A stretch of 64,000 bases of DNA, from NCBI GenBank assembly GCA_002786025.1, contig NHNW01000044.1:186001-250000 (forward strand). The letters run 5' to 3'. Shown piece by piece: positions 1-12,541 of the stretch. The translations under genes and the position numbers were made by a program. Source of the stretch: Zasmidium citrigriseum (taxonomy: Eukaryota > Ascomycota > Dothideomycetes > Mycosphaerellales > Mycosphaerellaceae). Position 1 is the first letter of the stretch, and each line of letters starts with the position of its first letter. The notes beneath the pieces were generated by a model that saw nothing but the letters and a program-made list of their open reading frames with translations, made no database searches and was not told where the DNA came from.

Positions 1-1
1 A

Positions 2-184
2 GCGGCAGCCTTATCGTTCAAGTATGTATGGTATGCCGTCTGTGCATTTGCTGCATGTGCAGTGATCGCCTCATGCTTGACGATCAACTACGGCGAGTAC
101 TTGAACGATACCGTGGAGAGAAAGCTGCAAAGAGCAGTCGAGGTGGCTCCTGATGTGCAACATGCATCCAACGAAAAGGCTTGA
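2..184 (+). CDS. C-terminal end of an MFS-type transporter (5' part outside window)
   Basis: Frame 2 is open from the window edge to a TGA at 182-184 and gives 60 residues. The first half is hydrophobic (KYVWYAVCAFAACAVIASCL), like a last membrane helix. It is followed by NYGEYLNDTVERKLQ and a polar tail, the usual end of fungal MFS drug or siderophore carriers. The partial length prevents subfamily assignment. It is read on the same strand as the regulator at 1112, with about 0.9 kb between them. Confidence 0.55.
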   Translation, partial: AAALSFKYVWYAVCAFAACAVIASCLTINYGEYLNDTVERKLQRAVEVAPDVQHASNEKA

Positions 185-1111
185 TCTGCTGAAAGGTGAT
201 CTGGATGTATGCGGAATTAGCTCATCGTATAGATTGTCGGTCCCACTGCATGGCTTGCTGCTCGAGCGTTCTCCTGGGTCTTCTCGGCATGTCCGAGACG
301 CAAGCAGAGCGGTTTTCTTCCGTCTCGAGGCTGTCTTGGTGGATATGGGGTTGGTCGCCACGTGGCTAGCTGCAAGAGAGCGGTCTCGCTTGCTGTTGGC
401 GAATGCATTCCAATTGCCGACGTCTGAAGGATTCGTTCAGTCGAGTGTACCTGCGGAGAGAAGTGGGCGAGAGGCGAGAGGAAAGGTCATCCGTTCGAAA
501 GATCAATCCTTTCCTTGCACGACTCAAGAAGCTCCGTAAGAGAGTGAAGCTTGACGCCACGGTCCACATATCCACCCCTGTCGTCGCCACGCCCACACCT
601 CCATATCATGCCCCATATTTTGCTGTACGAATTGCGGAGTAGGGAGCTTGCCTGCGGAGCCCCGGATGAGCCCTCAAAGGACGACGTCTGATAGCCCGGG
701 ACCATGGGAAGTCTTCAAGTACATGTACGTGTCACTGAAAGTCTCTTGAATCAGTAGCTTCTGTCAATGGTTAGCCCTGCCTCGAAGCGAAAAGTTTCTT
801 GACAATGTGAGTGAAAGTGTCTGGGATGCTTGGCACGACCGAGTGGGTCCGGGCAAGATGCCTGACTCGCAGCTCTCTCGTCTCCATCGCCTCCCCTCCT
901 CCGCATGCTCACACGGCAACTGTGTGGTGCCGCAGGGTCTGGGCTGCCCGGGATGGACGAACAGCGTGCAGCTTCGGGCGATCTTGTCGACGACGAGGCG
1001 CGTCCTCGTGCACTCGACAAAATGCCAGACCCGTCCGCCCGCCTGCGCACTTGAACACTGTCGGCCCACATCTCGCGACTCGTCTTTCCACCTACTCTTT
1101 GTTGTGACACA
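185..1111. other. Intergenic region before the Zn2Cys6 regulator
   Basis: No convincing coding region is seen in 927 bases. Small open frames on both strands have no recognisable motif and look random. The last part should hold the promoter and leader of the regulator starting at 1112. Confidence 0.5.
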
Positions 1112-3940
1112 ATGCCCGCTGTGACTGAGCAACAGCCTGTTGATGGCCAGAAGTCGGACATGCAGAACCAGCCGGAGAGTGATGCTGGGTCGAGTTCGAA
1201 GCGCCAGAAATCTCGTCACAGGGCTTCGGTAGCCTGTGCAACATGTCGTGAGAGGCGGATCAGGGTAAGGCACATGTTCGATGAACTTTGACTTTTCGCT
1301 GAGTCGGGTAGTGCGTTGTGCCGCAAGGGGAAAGTGCGTGTTTGCAATGCCAGGTAAGCAGCGACCAACAGAAGCAGTGCCCCAACACTTGCTAATTCAG
1401 CCTGTTCGACAGCGCGCCGAAACAACTTGTGTTATCAAGAACGATGACGAAAGAAGGCGACCGGTCTCCCGAGCCTACATGAGCACGCTGACTGATCGTG
1501 TTGCGTTGCTCGAATCCATGCTGGAGGAAAGAGGCATCGAAGCTCCACCAGTCTCATATCCACCAAAGACAACCAGAGGCACACTGTACGCATGCCAATA
1601 ACGGAAAGATATCTTTTCTGGTGATCAGTGAGCTTACCTGACTTCTCAGACATGCCGATGGCAACGACTCGCCTCCGCGAGCAGCCACTCAACCGCCCCA
1701 ATCATCAAAGAGCGATGTCCCAGATGAGACAAGCCCTGTTAGTGTGCCAGAAGATAGCATCGAGGACTCACACGTTGGCTCCAATGCAAGCGTTGATGGC
1801 CAACTTCAGCCAGAAGCCAATGTTGGAACACCGATCGATGACAAGAACAATGGCATCGTCAACCGGCTTCTCTCGACACGCGGTCATCTATCTTTCGACC
1901 AACTGAGTGGCCGACTTCGCTTCTACGGAGGCACCGTCAATTGCCATGTCTACTCTGAACTAGATGTCGACGACTCGAAAAGCAATCGTGAGAGCGTTGA
2001 GCAAGCCAGGAGGGCGGAGAAGTGCATCAGAACTTTACCCATCGAGACTCACGACTACTTAATGGACCTATTCTGGCAGCATTACAATGCTGTCTTACAC
2101 GTCGTGCATGAAGAGGCTTTCAATGAAGATCGAGAGAATGGCCGCACGCAGTTCTACTCCGGCTTTCTCCACGTCTGCATCCTGGCCATGGCATATCGAT
2201 TCAGTGACAAGTCTCGTCCAGATATTCAACGGCTCTCACTGCCAGACCGTGAAAGCACACTGCATAGAGAGGCGAAGTACATGCTCGACCTAGAGTTGGA
2301 ACGACCTGGCGGAATTCCCTCCATCGCGGCCCTCCTGATCCTCGGAGACTCCGAAGTCGGTGTCGGCCGAGACAATGTTGGGTGGATGTACGCAGGCATG
2401 GCTATGCGTCTTTGCTATGACATTGGCTTGCAACTCGACAGTCGCCAAGCTGGCCTGTCCCAACGTGAAATGGACATTCGCAGAATGACGCTCTGGGCTT
2501 GTGTCATCTACGACCGATACTGGTCTCTCTTCCTGGGCAGGCCACTTACCATGAAGAGTGTAGACCTCGACATTTACTCGCTATCAGACCAATTCGAGCG
2601 ACTAGGCACATGCATGCCGGCTGGACCGGAGAAGAGCATGAACACCAGGATATACGAGGCGCTGATCGAGCTGATGGAGATTGCTGGCAAGATTGTAGAG
2701 CACGCTGAGTTTCGAGGACATCAAGAAACGACTCAGGCTCCAGATCAACAAGCATACTTTAAGATGGCTGGCCTTGACCGCGATCTTCATAATTGGGCAT
2801 CTCGCCTGCCTGACGACCTCCGCTATAACGAAGTGAACAGAGGAAACGCCCCCTACTCGTTTTACTTGCTTCACCAGCAGTACCATGCCGTCTTGATTCT
2901 GCTACATCGGCCATTCGCACGCTACGACGACCCAAGTAACACGGAGACTGATGAAGTAAGTGCACTGGACAGTCACTTTTCACGGGCAAGCCGCGCCATC
3001 TGCACCAAGTCGGCAATCACCATGGCTCGCATATTCTGGCAGCATCGTCAGAAGTTCGACGGCAAGAAGATCTTCTGCATTGGCATGCAAGTACGTAAAC
3101 TCAAGGGCAGAAGCCCACCCTGCGACATATCTGAAACATATGCTGATCTTCTGCCCCTTTTAGCATGTCGGTGCGGCTGCGACAGCTCTCATATCTGGCA
3201 TTGCGTATATGGCTGATGCGGGTGATCGAAACAACAACATGCAGTACCTGGAGGTATTGCACGCTGCACTGCAAGATATGGCTCACGCCTATCAGCCTGC
3301 CGAGAGAATGGCAGCTGTGCTCAACGCTTGCATGATCGAGCTTCGAGGAGGACCCATCAGTCCGGGTACTTCCTCCATACCTGCCAGAAGAGGCAGCACC
3401 GTGATCGGAGACGAAAGACCACAGGTCAAGCGGAGGCAGACAAATCGACCGACGAGCAAGTCTGGTACGATGCAGCCCCCTTCGACGACCTCACGTCGAC
3501 ATCGGGCAAGCGACGCCAGTACGCACAGCATGCACTCCCAGGTGCCTCTCCTGAATTCAGCAGACTACGTGATGGTCACGCCGCGCACAGAAGTGCCTTC
3601 CTGGCCAAACATGCTACCGACTGACAACAGTCAACACCATCCAATGCTGCCCACGCCGGACACAAATGGCATGAGTTCGCCTGAGAGAAGGCAAGAATGG
3701 ATCAACCAGATCGGCACAGACTTTCCTCAGGTTCCACCAATGACGGGTATCCCAGGCATTCCTGACGGCGACGTTGCCAGCCTCGAGTTCTTACACCTGC
3801 CCTCTGAGGACGACTGGGCAAGGTGGCATTCAGCAGCTGCGGGAGATGTCACGACAGATCTCGATGGTTTTCCTCCACGGGGCAGATACCAAACGAATGG
3901 GTTTGCTTCGCCGCCTATGAGTGGCATTATGAATGGATGA
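1112..3940 (+). CDS. Zn2Cys6 fungal-specific transcription factor
   Basis: A nuclear DNA-binding regulator of 861 residues. Exons are 1112-1264, 1312-1353, 1413-1585, 1650-3090 and 3164-3940, and all join in frame. The binuclear zinc cluster (residues 42-71) is spread over three exons with spacing C-X2-C-X6-C-X8-C-X2-C-X6-C. The acceptor at 1413 was chosen over an upstream AG (1400) because only it restores the X6 spacing. A leucine-rich linker (TDRVALLESMLEERGIE) follows, then a fungal_trans middle region of about 300 residues. The tail is Ser/Pro-rich and probably disordered. It lies at the edge of the enzyme run and is convergent with the monooxygenase (97 bp gap), so it is a candidate cluster regulator. 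The target is unknown. Confidence 0.9.
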
Positions 3941-4037
3941 TCGACAGTAAGGTGTCTTGGCACCGCAGCGAGGAGTTCAAGGGAGTCTTTACGCCACAAT
4001 GCTACGAAAAGAGATCTAACCATTAATATCCCATCCC

Positions 4038-6134
4038 TCACTCCACGCTCCACTCATGATCGCTACTCCTCATATAAGTGCTCAACCCCGCCACATCCTT
4101 ACTCGCCGTCGCCTTAACATCCCCATTCCCAAGGAACGCAAATCCTAAAACAATCGTCAGCACCATTCCACCCAAGCACCATCTCAAAAAAGAAGTATAC
4201 TCACGATTCCCATACCGCCACTCCATCTTATAATCCTCCCACCTCGGCTCCTTAATCGTCTTCAAAAAGTGAATCGTACTCCCCGGCCAAAGATAAATCC
4301 GATTCTTCATCTTCCCATCCTTGAACCAACTCCGACACTCCTCCTGCCACACCGTACTCTTGTGAAACTCATCGAAATGCGCATAAATATCATCGAGAGC
4401 GTCCTGCGTGACTTCGAGGGATTTTATGGCTTCGGTGGAGATTTTGCGCATGCATTTTACGGCGTATTCGATTGTGGTTTCGATCGACGGGAGGAGGGTG
4501 CCGGAGGACCAGGTTGCGCCGGGACCGACGATGGTGTAGTAGTTTGGGAAACGGGGGGCGGAGGTTCCTAGGTAGAGGTTTGGGCCGTTGGTCCAGTCTT
4601 CTTCGAGGGTTTTGCCACTGCCGTTGATGACGCGGAAGGCGGGTTTGAAGGCTACTTTGAAGCCTGTTGCGCAGACTCTTCACGATCGTCAGCAGTCTTC
4701 AACGTGATGGATGTGGATAGGGGTCGACTTACAAGACGTCCATCTTGTGCTCCACTCCATCTTCTGTGAGAATGCCTTCGGGCGTGATCTTCTGGATGCC
4801 TTTCATCACGGGCTCGACGTTGTCTTGGACCAAGGCTTCGAGATAACCATCGCCTGGAGAGATTCGTCTGCAGCCTGGTGCCCATTTTGGGATTATGAAT
4901 TCTTTCAACTCTTCGTTGCCCGGGCCCATTCGACGATTCATCTCTTCGGTGATGACTTGGCGGAAGGTGTTCGAGAGGTCGGAGCCTTGTCGATACATGC
5001 CAAAGAGTCCTGAGAAATCAGTCAGTAAGGGGCTAGCCCGCCTTCATGCGTGTTGGTCCTACCATTGATCTCCGCCTCAATGCCCTTCCTGAACTGCAAG
5101 TGAAACTCTGGGTCTTCGCGAAATCGCTTCTTGTCTTCTTCCGTGAACTCATATTGTCTCTGACCAGGATCGACATCCTTGCCCTTCTGCACGCTGGTGA
5201 GGGCGCCAGCTCCGAATGGCGGACTAATCCACGTAGGACTCCTCATGTAGACCTGAACTTTCTTTGCGATCTTCTGAAGTTGTGGAACAATCTGTACGGA
5301 CGTACTGCCTGTTCCAATGACACCAATAGTCTTGCCGTCAAGGTCAACGCCGTGATCCCACGCAGCCGAATGCATCTTTGGTCCCTTGAAGTCGTGAAGG
5401 CCTTCGATGTCCGGCCATTTCCAGTTGTTGAGAATTCCCGTGCCGTTGATCCAGACGTGGCACCAGTCGTGCCAGGTTTCTTTGGTCACTTGATCTTCGA
5501 TTGTTCTACGATTGCCTCAATCAGTGTCCACATCAATGCCATTTCAGGGGTGATCTGCTCTTACAGATTCCATATGCCATGCTCTGCATCCCACCTGCCT
5601 TCTAAGACTTTACTGTTGAGCTTCATATATCGCTCACTGCCATGCCTCTTCGCAAAGTTCTCAAGGTACTTCTGAATCTCAGGGCCATAGGCGAAGAAAT
5701 GGCTCCAGTTGGGATTCGGGTCCCAAGTGAAAGTGTAGTTGTGCGAGGGGATGTCGCAAGCCACGCCAGGATCTGAGGACCGATAGATCAGCATCCACAA
5801 AGCATTCAAGCGAGATGATGTTCTTACACGTATTCTCATACCACGTCCCTCCAAAATGCGAATTCTTCTCAAACAACGTGAGCTCCCAGCTTCCGGCTTC
5901 CAGCATTTTTTCCATCTTGTATGCCAGACAGAGACCGCTGGCGCCTGCACCAACGCATGCTACTCGTAGCCGTCTCGGTTTGCTGTGATATTGATCGAGT
6001 ACGCGATATGTGCCATCTGGTGGTGGATCGGGATAGTCGTAACTGTGTGCAACGCCATTGACACCGTTGACGACACTGGGCATTGTTGTTTGGCCGCTTG
6101 GAGCTGTGCCATTGGCTCCTTCGTTGGAGGGCAT
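4038..6134 (-). CDS. Baeyer-Villiger monooxygenase (FAD/NADPH)
   Basis: Inserts oxygen next to a ketone to give an ester or lactone, using FAD, NADPH and O2. Exons on the minus strand are 6134-5828, 5772-5565, 5505-5063, 5009-4733 and 4677-4038, joining to 624 residues. Visible motifs are the FAD Rossmann GAGASG (62-67), the Baeyer-Villiger fingerprint FKGPKMHSAAWD (211-222) and the NADPH site GTGSTS (236-241). The start is at MPSNEG; the first 55 residues are low-complexity. Near the C-terminus a hydrophobic stretch (WCLGGMVLTIVLGFAFLG) looks like a tail anchor, which is unusual for the family. The substrate cannot be deduced; neighbours suggest a cyclic ketone. Confidence 0.9.
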
Positions 6135-6714
6135 GGTGTCTAGAGGAATGCTGGAGGAACTGAGGCAATTGCAACGAAAAGGGCGGTGATGAATGCTGAC
6201 AACAAGACAACACCGCGACAATGCTGCTGGACAGAAATGAACAACGAGAAATTGATCCTTCAACAACTTCCCTCCCAACTTTTTCCAACCCTAGGCTGCA
6301 CACTCCTCGGTCGAGCTCCTCTGACAGCCTCGTCTCGCTGCACGTCGCGTCCGTGAAGGTTCGGTACTGTTTACCATCGTGCAGCTCTCGAAAGCAGAGG
6401 CTGAATCCTTGTCGTTGCCTGCAGGATGGTGGGTCTGGTGAACTTGCGGGGACGTGGATGTGCATGTGAAAGCTGGCGGATGAAGGTATCCGAAGGGGCT
6501 GCTTGAGTCATGTTTGTGTGACTCGCTGTATTTAGAACAAATTGCAGAATGACGGTTGCCGAGATGGAGTGGTGCTGTGATGAGGTCAGAAAATTGGGGT
6601 GAATGATGTGTAGGTGTTGGCTGCTTGGCCAGGGCTGACGAGCAAGGGGTGCAATGTGAGCGGATGTAGGGGAAAGAAACTTGGGATCAATGTTTTGGTA
6701 TAGTTCATGTTAAT
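6135..6714. other. Upstream region of the Baeyer-Villiger monooxygenase
   Basis: About 580 bases between the monooxygenase start and the 3' end of the next SDR on the same strand. No gene is seen. It should contain the monooxygenase promoter and the SDR terminator. Confidence 0.5.
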
Positions 6715-7651
6715 TCATTCGACGTATGTTTCCCGCTCCGTTGCCTTCATGCATTGTTCTTGATGAGGTGAACAAAAAGGAATCTGCTCACGATAGAAGT
6801 GATCAGTCCCTGACAGCTCCACTGCCTGCCCGTACAACTTCTCGCCACTCGTCACGCCATTGCTGACACCATTGAGCGGTTCCAGTGAGCCGACAGTCTT
6901 GCCACCAAGATCATGACCGTCGATCAGCATCAGTACAGTGTCAGAGATCTTCTCAATCGGAACAAAAACGTTCTTATCGAAGGTGTTCCAGGCAGTGTCG
7001 TCGAGCAGGCCAGTGCGGACGCTGGCAGGACAGATTGCGTTGACTCTGATGCCATCATGCTTGTAAAAGAAAGGTGCTATGCTCCTCATCAAACCAATAA
7101 CGCCATGTTTCGCAGCACAGTAAGAAGGAGAAACCAGACACCGATAAAGCCCTCCGATGGAAGCGGTAATGATCAAATTCTTATCGTCATCCTGCTTCGA
7201 TTGTCTGAAGTAATGCTGTGCAATCCAGACAGTGTTCAGAACCGACTTCAGATTGATATCGATGACGGTCTGATCGGGTGGCGGTGGTGGTTTCCCTGGT
7301 GGGTGTGATTCGTAAAAGTTGAAGCGCTCAACGATGCCGGCATTGGCAAAAACAAGGTCCAGTCTGCCTTCGATATCGTACACTTCTTGGAAGGTGGTTG
7401 CGAGAGAGTCGTAGTCTAGTACGTTGACTTTGTGGAAGGTCGCGGTGTTCCCAATTTCAGCAGCAGCTTGCGTGCCTCTCTCTGCATTGAGGTCGAGGAG
7501 ATGAAGATGCCATCCACCTCGACGTGCGAGAGCCTTGGCGACCTCAAGGCCCATTCCACTGGCTGAAGAAAGTCAGAAGATGTTTTGATCGATCAGCATA
7601 TTGGAACTGACCTCCGCCAGTGATTAGAGCGCTCTTGGGAGTCGTCGCCAT
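6715..7651 (-). CDS. Short-chain dehydrogenase/reductase (15-PGDH-like)
   Basis: An NAD(P)-dependent alcohol/ketone oxidoreductase of 295 residues from exons 7651-7612 and 7562-6715. The cofactor motif TGGASGMG (11-18) is split by the intron; NAG is at 87-89. The catalytic set is Ser148, Tyr161 and Lys165 in SYCAAKHG. The order and a long insert between NAG and the catalytic Tyr (ESHPPGKPPPPPDQ) resemble fungal 15-hydroxyprostaglandin-dehydrogenase-like SDRs. After FYR a good donor (GTGAGC, near 6791) could start another intron, so the last 25 or so residues are uncertain. It faces the aldehyde dehydrogenase across a shared upstream region. Confidence 0.85.
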
Positions 7652-7818
7652 GGCACACGACGACCAGCTTTGATCAGCTTGTGGTAGTTGTAAGGACCAG
7701 TCTTGTTGGATTGGATTGGAAGTCTCAGGCCGACCCAAAAGGCAGCAAAGGCAGTGCAGGTTGCGTACGCGGCGGCGCCGGTGTACAGCAACTTGTTTCC
7801 TGCGGGCGTGGCGAACAT
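7624..7818 (-). CDS. Possible 64-codon membrane smORF or uORF overlapping the SDR start
   Basis: An open frame starts with ATG at 7818 and stops at 7624, overlapping the first codons of the SDR (ATG 7651) in another frame. The protein has one hydrophobic segment (YATCTAFAAFWVGLRLP) and a protein-like middle part. If the SDR transcript begins upstream of 7818, this would be an overlapping upstream ORF reducing SDR translation. It may also be chance, since nothing in the sequence proves translation. Confidence 0.3.
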   Translation of the reverse strand: MFATPAGNKLLYTGAAAYATCTAFAAFWVGLRLPIQSNKTGPYNYHKLIKAGRRVPWRRLPRAL

Positions 7819-8694
7819 GATTGCGGTTGTGAAGGAGAAAGGACTTGAGGATTGAAACAAACACGTGACAAGGCTATGCAATGCAATGGTAGAGTGGAGA
7901 GTTGGTTGTGTTGTTGAACAGAAGCGAGGTACAGCAGCGGAAGGACTTATCCAGCTGGGAAGAAGAGGTACGGACAGGTACCCAGCGCCTGCCTTTGTAC
8001 TCGCGGAGGCGCAGGTCACGAGAGGTAACCAGGGGGCTCCTACCCCGCGGTTGATCACGCTGGCGTGAGTTGTCAGACGCCCGGTCCGAGCAGACGTGAC
8101 ATGTGATTGGTGGTCTATTCATTCATCTGCTCCGTGCTACCAATTCTGTGGGGGTTAGCTGCGCGGGGAAATCCTGGGGTCGGCCGGGGTGACGACGCCG
8201 CCATTCTGGAGTATCAACGGCCATAGTCAGGCTGTGGTCACGAAGAACAAAGGACACGAAAGACCGAAATTACAGAATGTGAGTATGAAGCTCTAAAGAT
8301 GTCCAAAGGAGTTCCTGCAATGAGAGAGAGGAGTATATTGAGCTGCAGCAGAGAAGGCAACAAATCACCCCATCGCCGTCTGATTGGCTGATAACGTGAG
8401 CGATTTAGCGCCAAACTCGCGGCCGACGTCTCGTGTTGTTTCGGTCTTGATGCATCTTTCGTACGCCATAATCTGTTGTCACGTTTCTGGTGGAAAAGCT
8501 CACCCAATCTTCTCCATCGACATCCACTCAACGCTGTGAATGAGAACGGCAATGTGGCTCTCGCCGAGCATGCGTCGACGTGATGCTGTGGATACGTGGG
8601 TACCTGTCTGAGTATACATTTCATTTTTTTGCAACGCGTCTTCCGTCATCACCAATTTCCTCATTCCAGCCAGCCGCTTTCGCCATCTTTCATC
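7819..8694. promoter_or_regulatory. Shared upstream region of SDR and aldehyde dehydrogenase
   Basis: About 880 bases separate two divergent genes and no coding region is recognised. A GC-rich patch near 8160-8200 contains CGGCCG, a triplet pair of the kind Zn2Cys6 factors bind, but one copy is not evidence of a site. Confidence 0.35.
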
Positions 8695-10282
8695 ATGGTC
8701 ACATTTTTTCCCTTCAGCAAAGACAACCTTCCAAAAAAGCTCATCATCAACAACGAATACGTGGATTCACGCAGCGAGAAGAAGCTCACAGTCTACAATC
8801 CCAAGAATGGCGAATTGGTCGCAGATGATGTTCCACTAGCGGGCGAGCAAGATGTCGACGAAGCTGTGGCGGCAGCAGAGAAAGCCTTCCCTGCGTGGAA
8901 AGCTACGCCGCCCAGCAAGAGGAGAGACATGTTGAACAAGCTCGCTGACTTGATTGACGAGCACGGCAAAGCATTGGGCGAGCTCACTCGGATCACGCTT
9001 GGAGCGCCTTGGGGTAGCTTTGGTCTTTTCGAGATCAGCTTGTGTGCTGAGACGCTGCGGTACAACGCTGGGTGAGCAAAATCACTTCATATCCTGTACC
9101 TGCGCTGACATTACTGCAAGGTGGACGGACAAGTTCGCAGGGGAGTCATATTCCCAAGAGGACGGCTTCATCAAGATCGTTCGGAACGAGCCACTCGGCG
9201 TGACGGCTGGAATTATCCCTTGGAACGGACCCATCGGAAATGTTGGCTTGAAAGCAGGGCCTGCTTTGGCAACTGGCAATTGCTTCATTCTCAAGCCGTC
9301 TGAAAAGACGCCATTCGCTGCCCTCGCACTCCTTCCCTTGATCAAGGAGGCCGGCTTCCCTCCTGGAGTGTTCCAAGTACTTTCAGGGGATGGATCTACG
9401 GGAGCTTTGCTTGCCAGCCATATGCGTGTGCGGAAGGTCTCTTTCACGGGATCGATACCCACAGGAAAGAAAATTCAAGAGATGGCGTCGAAGTCAAACC
9501 TCAAACGGGTAACTTTGGAGCTAGGAGGTAAGTTCTGAGAAGCGCAACCCAGCACACCAAGCCCAAGATCGTTGCTGACGTCCTACACAGGCAAATCACC
9601 AGCAGTCGTCTTCGACGATTGCAACCTCGACAACGCCGTAACCTGGACCGTCAACGCCATCACCGGCCACTCCGGCCAAGTCTGCTTCGCCGCCTCGCGC
9701 GTCTACGTCCAAGAAGGCATCTACGACAAATTCATCGAGAAATACAAAGCCCAATTCATCGAACGCACAAAAGCTCTTGGCGATCCAGACGCCGAGTCAA
9801 CTCTCCTTGGCCCGCTCGTTGACGAAGCCCAATTCAAACGAGTCACCGGCTTCATCGAACGTGGCAAAGAGCAGAAATCCGGCACGCTCTTGACAGGCGG
9901 TGCGAGAATCGGCAACAGCGGGTACTTCGTTGAACCGACCATCTTCACAGACGTCGCGAAAGACTCTGAGATTCACACCGATGAGATCTTTGGGCCTGTG
10001 TCTGTCGTTAGGACGTTCAAGACGGAAGAAGAGGTTCTTGAGATGAGTAATAACAGCGAGTATGGACTCATGGCGGGCGTCTTTACGCAGGATATCAACA
10101 AGGCTATGCGGGTGGCGAGTGCTTTTGACTCTGGGATGGTTGGCGTCAATTGTATCAGTTTGATGATGACGCAGGCGCCATTTGGTGGTTCGAAGCAGAG
10201 TGGTGTTGGACGAGAGAGCGGGATCCATGCTTTGAGGGCTTTTACGGATCCGAAGACGATTATGGTGAATATGACTTACTAG
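8695..10282 (+). CDS. NAD(P)-dependent aldehyde dehydrogenase
   Basis: Oxidises an aldehyde to a carboxylic acid. Exons 8695-9071, 9121-9527 and 9591-10282 give 491 residues, the normal family length. The general base is Glu259 in LELGGK, where the second intron splits the motif. The catalytic nucleophile is Cys293 in GQVCFAASR. PWNGP and the SFTGS cofactor loop are present. No leader peptide is obvious, so it is probably cytosolic. It is convergent with the P450 (185 bp gap). In the cluster it could turn a P450- or dehydrogenase-derived aldehyde into the acid used by the nearby CoA ligase. Confidence 0.93.
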
Positions 10283-10467
10283 ATATGCAAGCTACAAGTA
10301 GGACTGTGGAACAATAGCCTTATGTTGGAAGCCAGAATAGCTCGAAGGCATGTCGAGACATAGAGATAGCACCGCTCCAGATCTGAGCACCCATGCTCCT
10401 AGATCAAACCTTCACCAATCCGATCCTATCGCCTCATCTCGGCACCAATTTCACCCTCGCGTTCAAG

Positions 10468-12149
10468 CTAGGCTGTGATCGTAGTCAGTACACCGCCCTC
10501 TATCATGAAAATTTTGAGACTCACCTTCTCCCAAGTCGTAAAAGCCCTCATATACTTCATCTCACCCTCCGGATCCCACTGCCACGCCCCATCAACACTC
10601 TCGACATCAAAATTCCACAGCAACCTCCCCAAAATCAGTCTCATCTCCATATAACTCAGATGCCGTCCAATGCAACCCCTCGGCCCCAGGGAGAAGGGCT
10701 GCGCGGCTTTCTTATAATCCGTATCATACGCCTTATCCAGCCAACGCTCAGGGATGAAACTATCACAGTCCCGGAAATTAGCTGGCGAGTGTGAAGCCGC
10801 CCAACCACCAACAGCGACAGATGTCCCGCCGGGAACCCAGTGTCCGTCGATCGTATCGCCAGAGGCAGGGACGGTGCGGAGGAGACCGGTGGGGACGGGA
10901 GGGTGGATGCGGAGACCTTCCTCGAGACAGGCGTTGAGGTAGGGGAGTTTGGAGAGGTTTTCGTAGGTCACATACTCCTCGTTTTGGAATGTGGAGCGGA
11001 TTTCATCGCAGAGTTTGGCGTATTTGTCCGGGTTGTAGAAGAGACGGGCGAAGAGACCGCTGAGGGCGTTGGCTGTGGTTTCGGAGCCTGCGACTATGAA
11101 GAGGGCGCTGTTGACGATGATTTCGTCTTGTTTGAGGTCGTGTTTTTCGCGTTGTTTGAGGATGTACCAGATCTGGAGTTGTTAGTTCCTGGTTTACTGT
11201 CAAAGGTGTTGGATGACTTACGAAGTCCTTGTGGTTGCTGTTTCCGTTCTCCAGTCTCTTCATGCACTTCTCTCGACTTCGTCTCAAATGGTCACTTCGA
11301 TACCCACGTACATGGGCCGGGATAAGATTAAACAGGATCCGCTGCGTGAGCGATCCAGCTTCCGCAAAACGTCTCGTCGCCTGCTCGACAGCTCCAGCCT
11401 TGACGGTCTCAAAAATCAGTGCCACCCATTCATGAAATCGACCCATGTCGAGACATCCAAAGGGATCACCAAAGGCCAAATCGCCGATGATGTCAAACGT
11501 CGTGAAGTTGAGCCAGTTAACCAGATTGAAAGATTCATTATCAGCGGCCATGCGTTTCATGTTCAGGATGAATTCGTCGACGTAGCGTTTGACGATGTAC
11601 TCCTGTTCGACGAGAGCTTTCTGTGAGAATGAGTGGGAGAGGGCTCGACGTTGGCGGGCATGATTGTCATCGTCGGCCATGGTCAGTGTAGTCACACCTG
11701 GAACGGCTTCGACTGACCCGACATGGATGGGGTCTTTGTGGAAGTTGGCATGGCCTGGACGATGGCCTGTATGGCATTAGTAGACCGGCTATTAGAAAAG
11801 TTATATGATGGCGTACCGTAGATATCCTCCCAAGCCTGGACGGAATTGAACGAAAGCTCGTTCGGAGACACCCGTACGACGCTGCCGTACTTGTCATGGA
11901 GCTTCTTGACTTCGAGACCGAATCTGCCTTTCAGCAAAATGTAGATTCCAGGCAAGTCGGTGATGGCATTGAGGCGAGGACCGGGGAACTTGGCAAGTGG
12001 ATGGAAGAAGAGATTGTACACGATCTTCCAGCCGACGTACAATAATGACTGCATTCGTCAGTGTTTGAGCTTCACGGGAGTAGGTCGTTCATGCAAAGAC
12101 GTACTCCGGCTATCAGCGCCAATGGCGCTACCGTTGCAATGCTGTACAT
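10468..12149 (-). CDS. Cytochrome P450 monooxygenase
   Basis: A membrane-anchored haem-thiolate hydroxylase of 508 residues. Exons are 12149-12105, 12048-11817, 11766-11222 and 11172-10468. The short first exon supplies the start of an N-terminal membrane anchor, followed by the hinge FHPLAKFPGPR. Also seen are the I-helix AGSETT (302-307), the K-helix ExxR (359-362), PERW, and the haem loop FSLGPRGCIGRHL with ligand Cys441. The sequence resembles fungal CYP families near secondary-metabolite genes such as isotrichodermin C-15 hydroxylase-like enzymes, but I cannot name the family. It is read in the same direction as the CoA ligase upstream. Confidence 0.92.
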
Positions 12150-12541
12150 GTTGCTAACGGTCAACTCTTGGAGGATTGATCAAAGAAAACAGTCCGGAGC
12201 ATTACCTCTCAAACGCATCTTATTGCTGAATGTCTTCTCGCACAGCAGAGCTCTACCTTGGCTCGAGATCGGCTGTCGGAAGGCATCCCACAGTCTGCAG
12301 AAGTGTTATGCCAATGAGCATGTCCATACACTATTCAGATCAATGCGGGGCCCCGCGTTCCTTGGGCAGAGGAGTGAAAGGCTGTCGAAATAGGTGAGCC
12401 GCCAGAGAAGCTGTCCGGAAAACGATACCCACTCCATCAGCATGTGACTTTGAGCTGGTGAACGGGATCGCAAGTCATCGACACAGTATCAACTCCCTGT
12501 TATTCGTGAACGTGAACGCTGAATTGCACGTACATAGTGTT
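12150..12541. other. Gap between CoA ligase and P450
   Basis: 392 bases between two minus-strand genes. Nothing coding is recognised. It should hold the P450 promoter. Confidence 0.5.

Noticed and set aside
1401..1412. Earlier acceptor in the second intron of the first regulator
   Set aside because: It would give ten residues instead of six before the last zinc-cluster cysteine; the acceptor at 1413 gives the canonical spacing.
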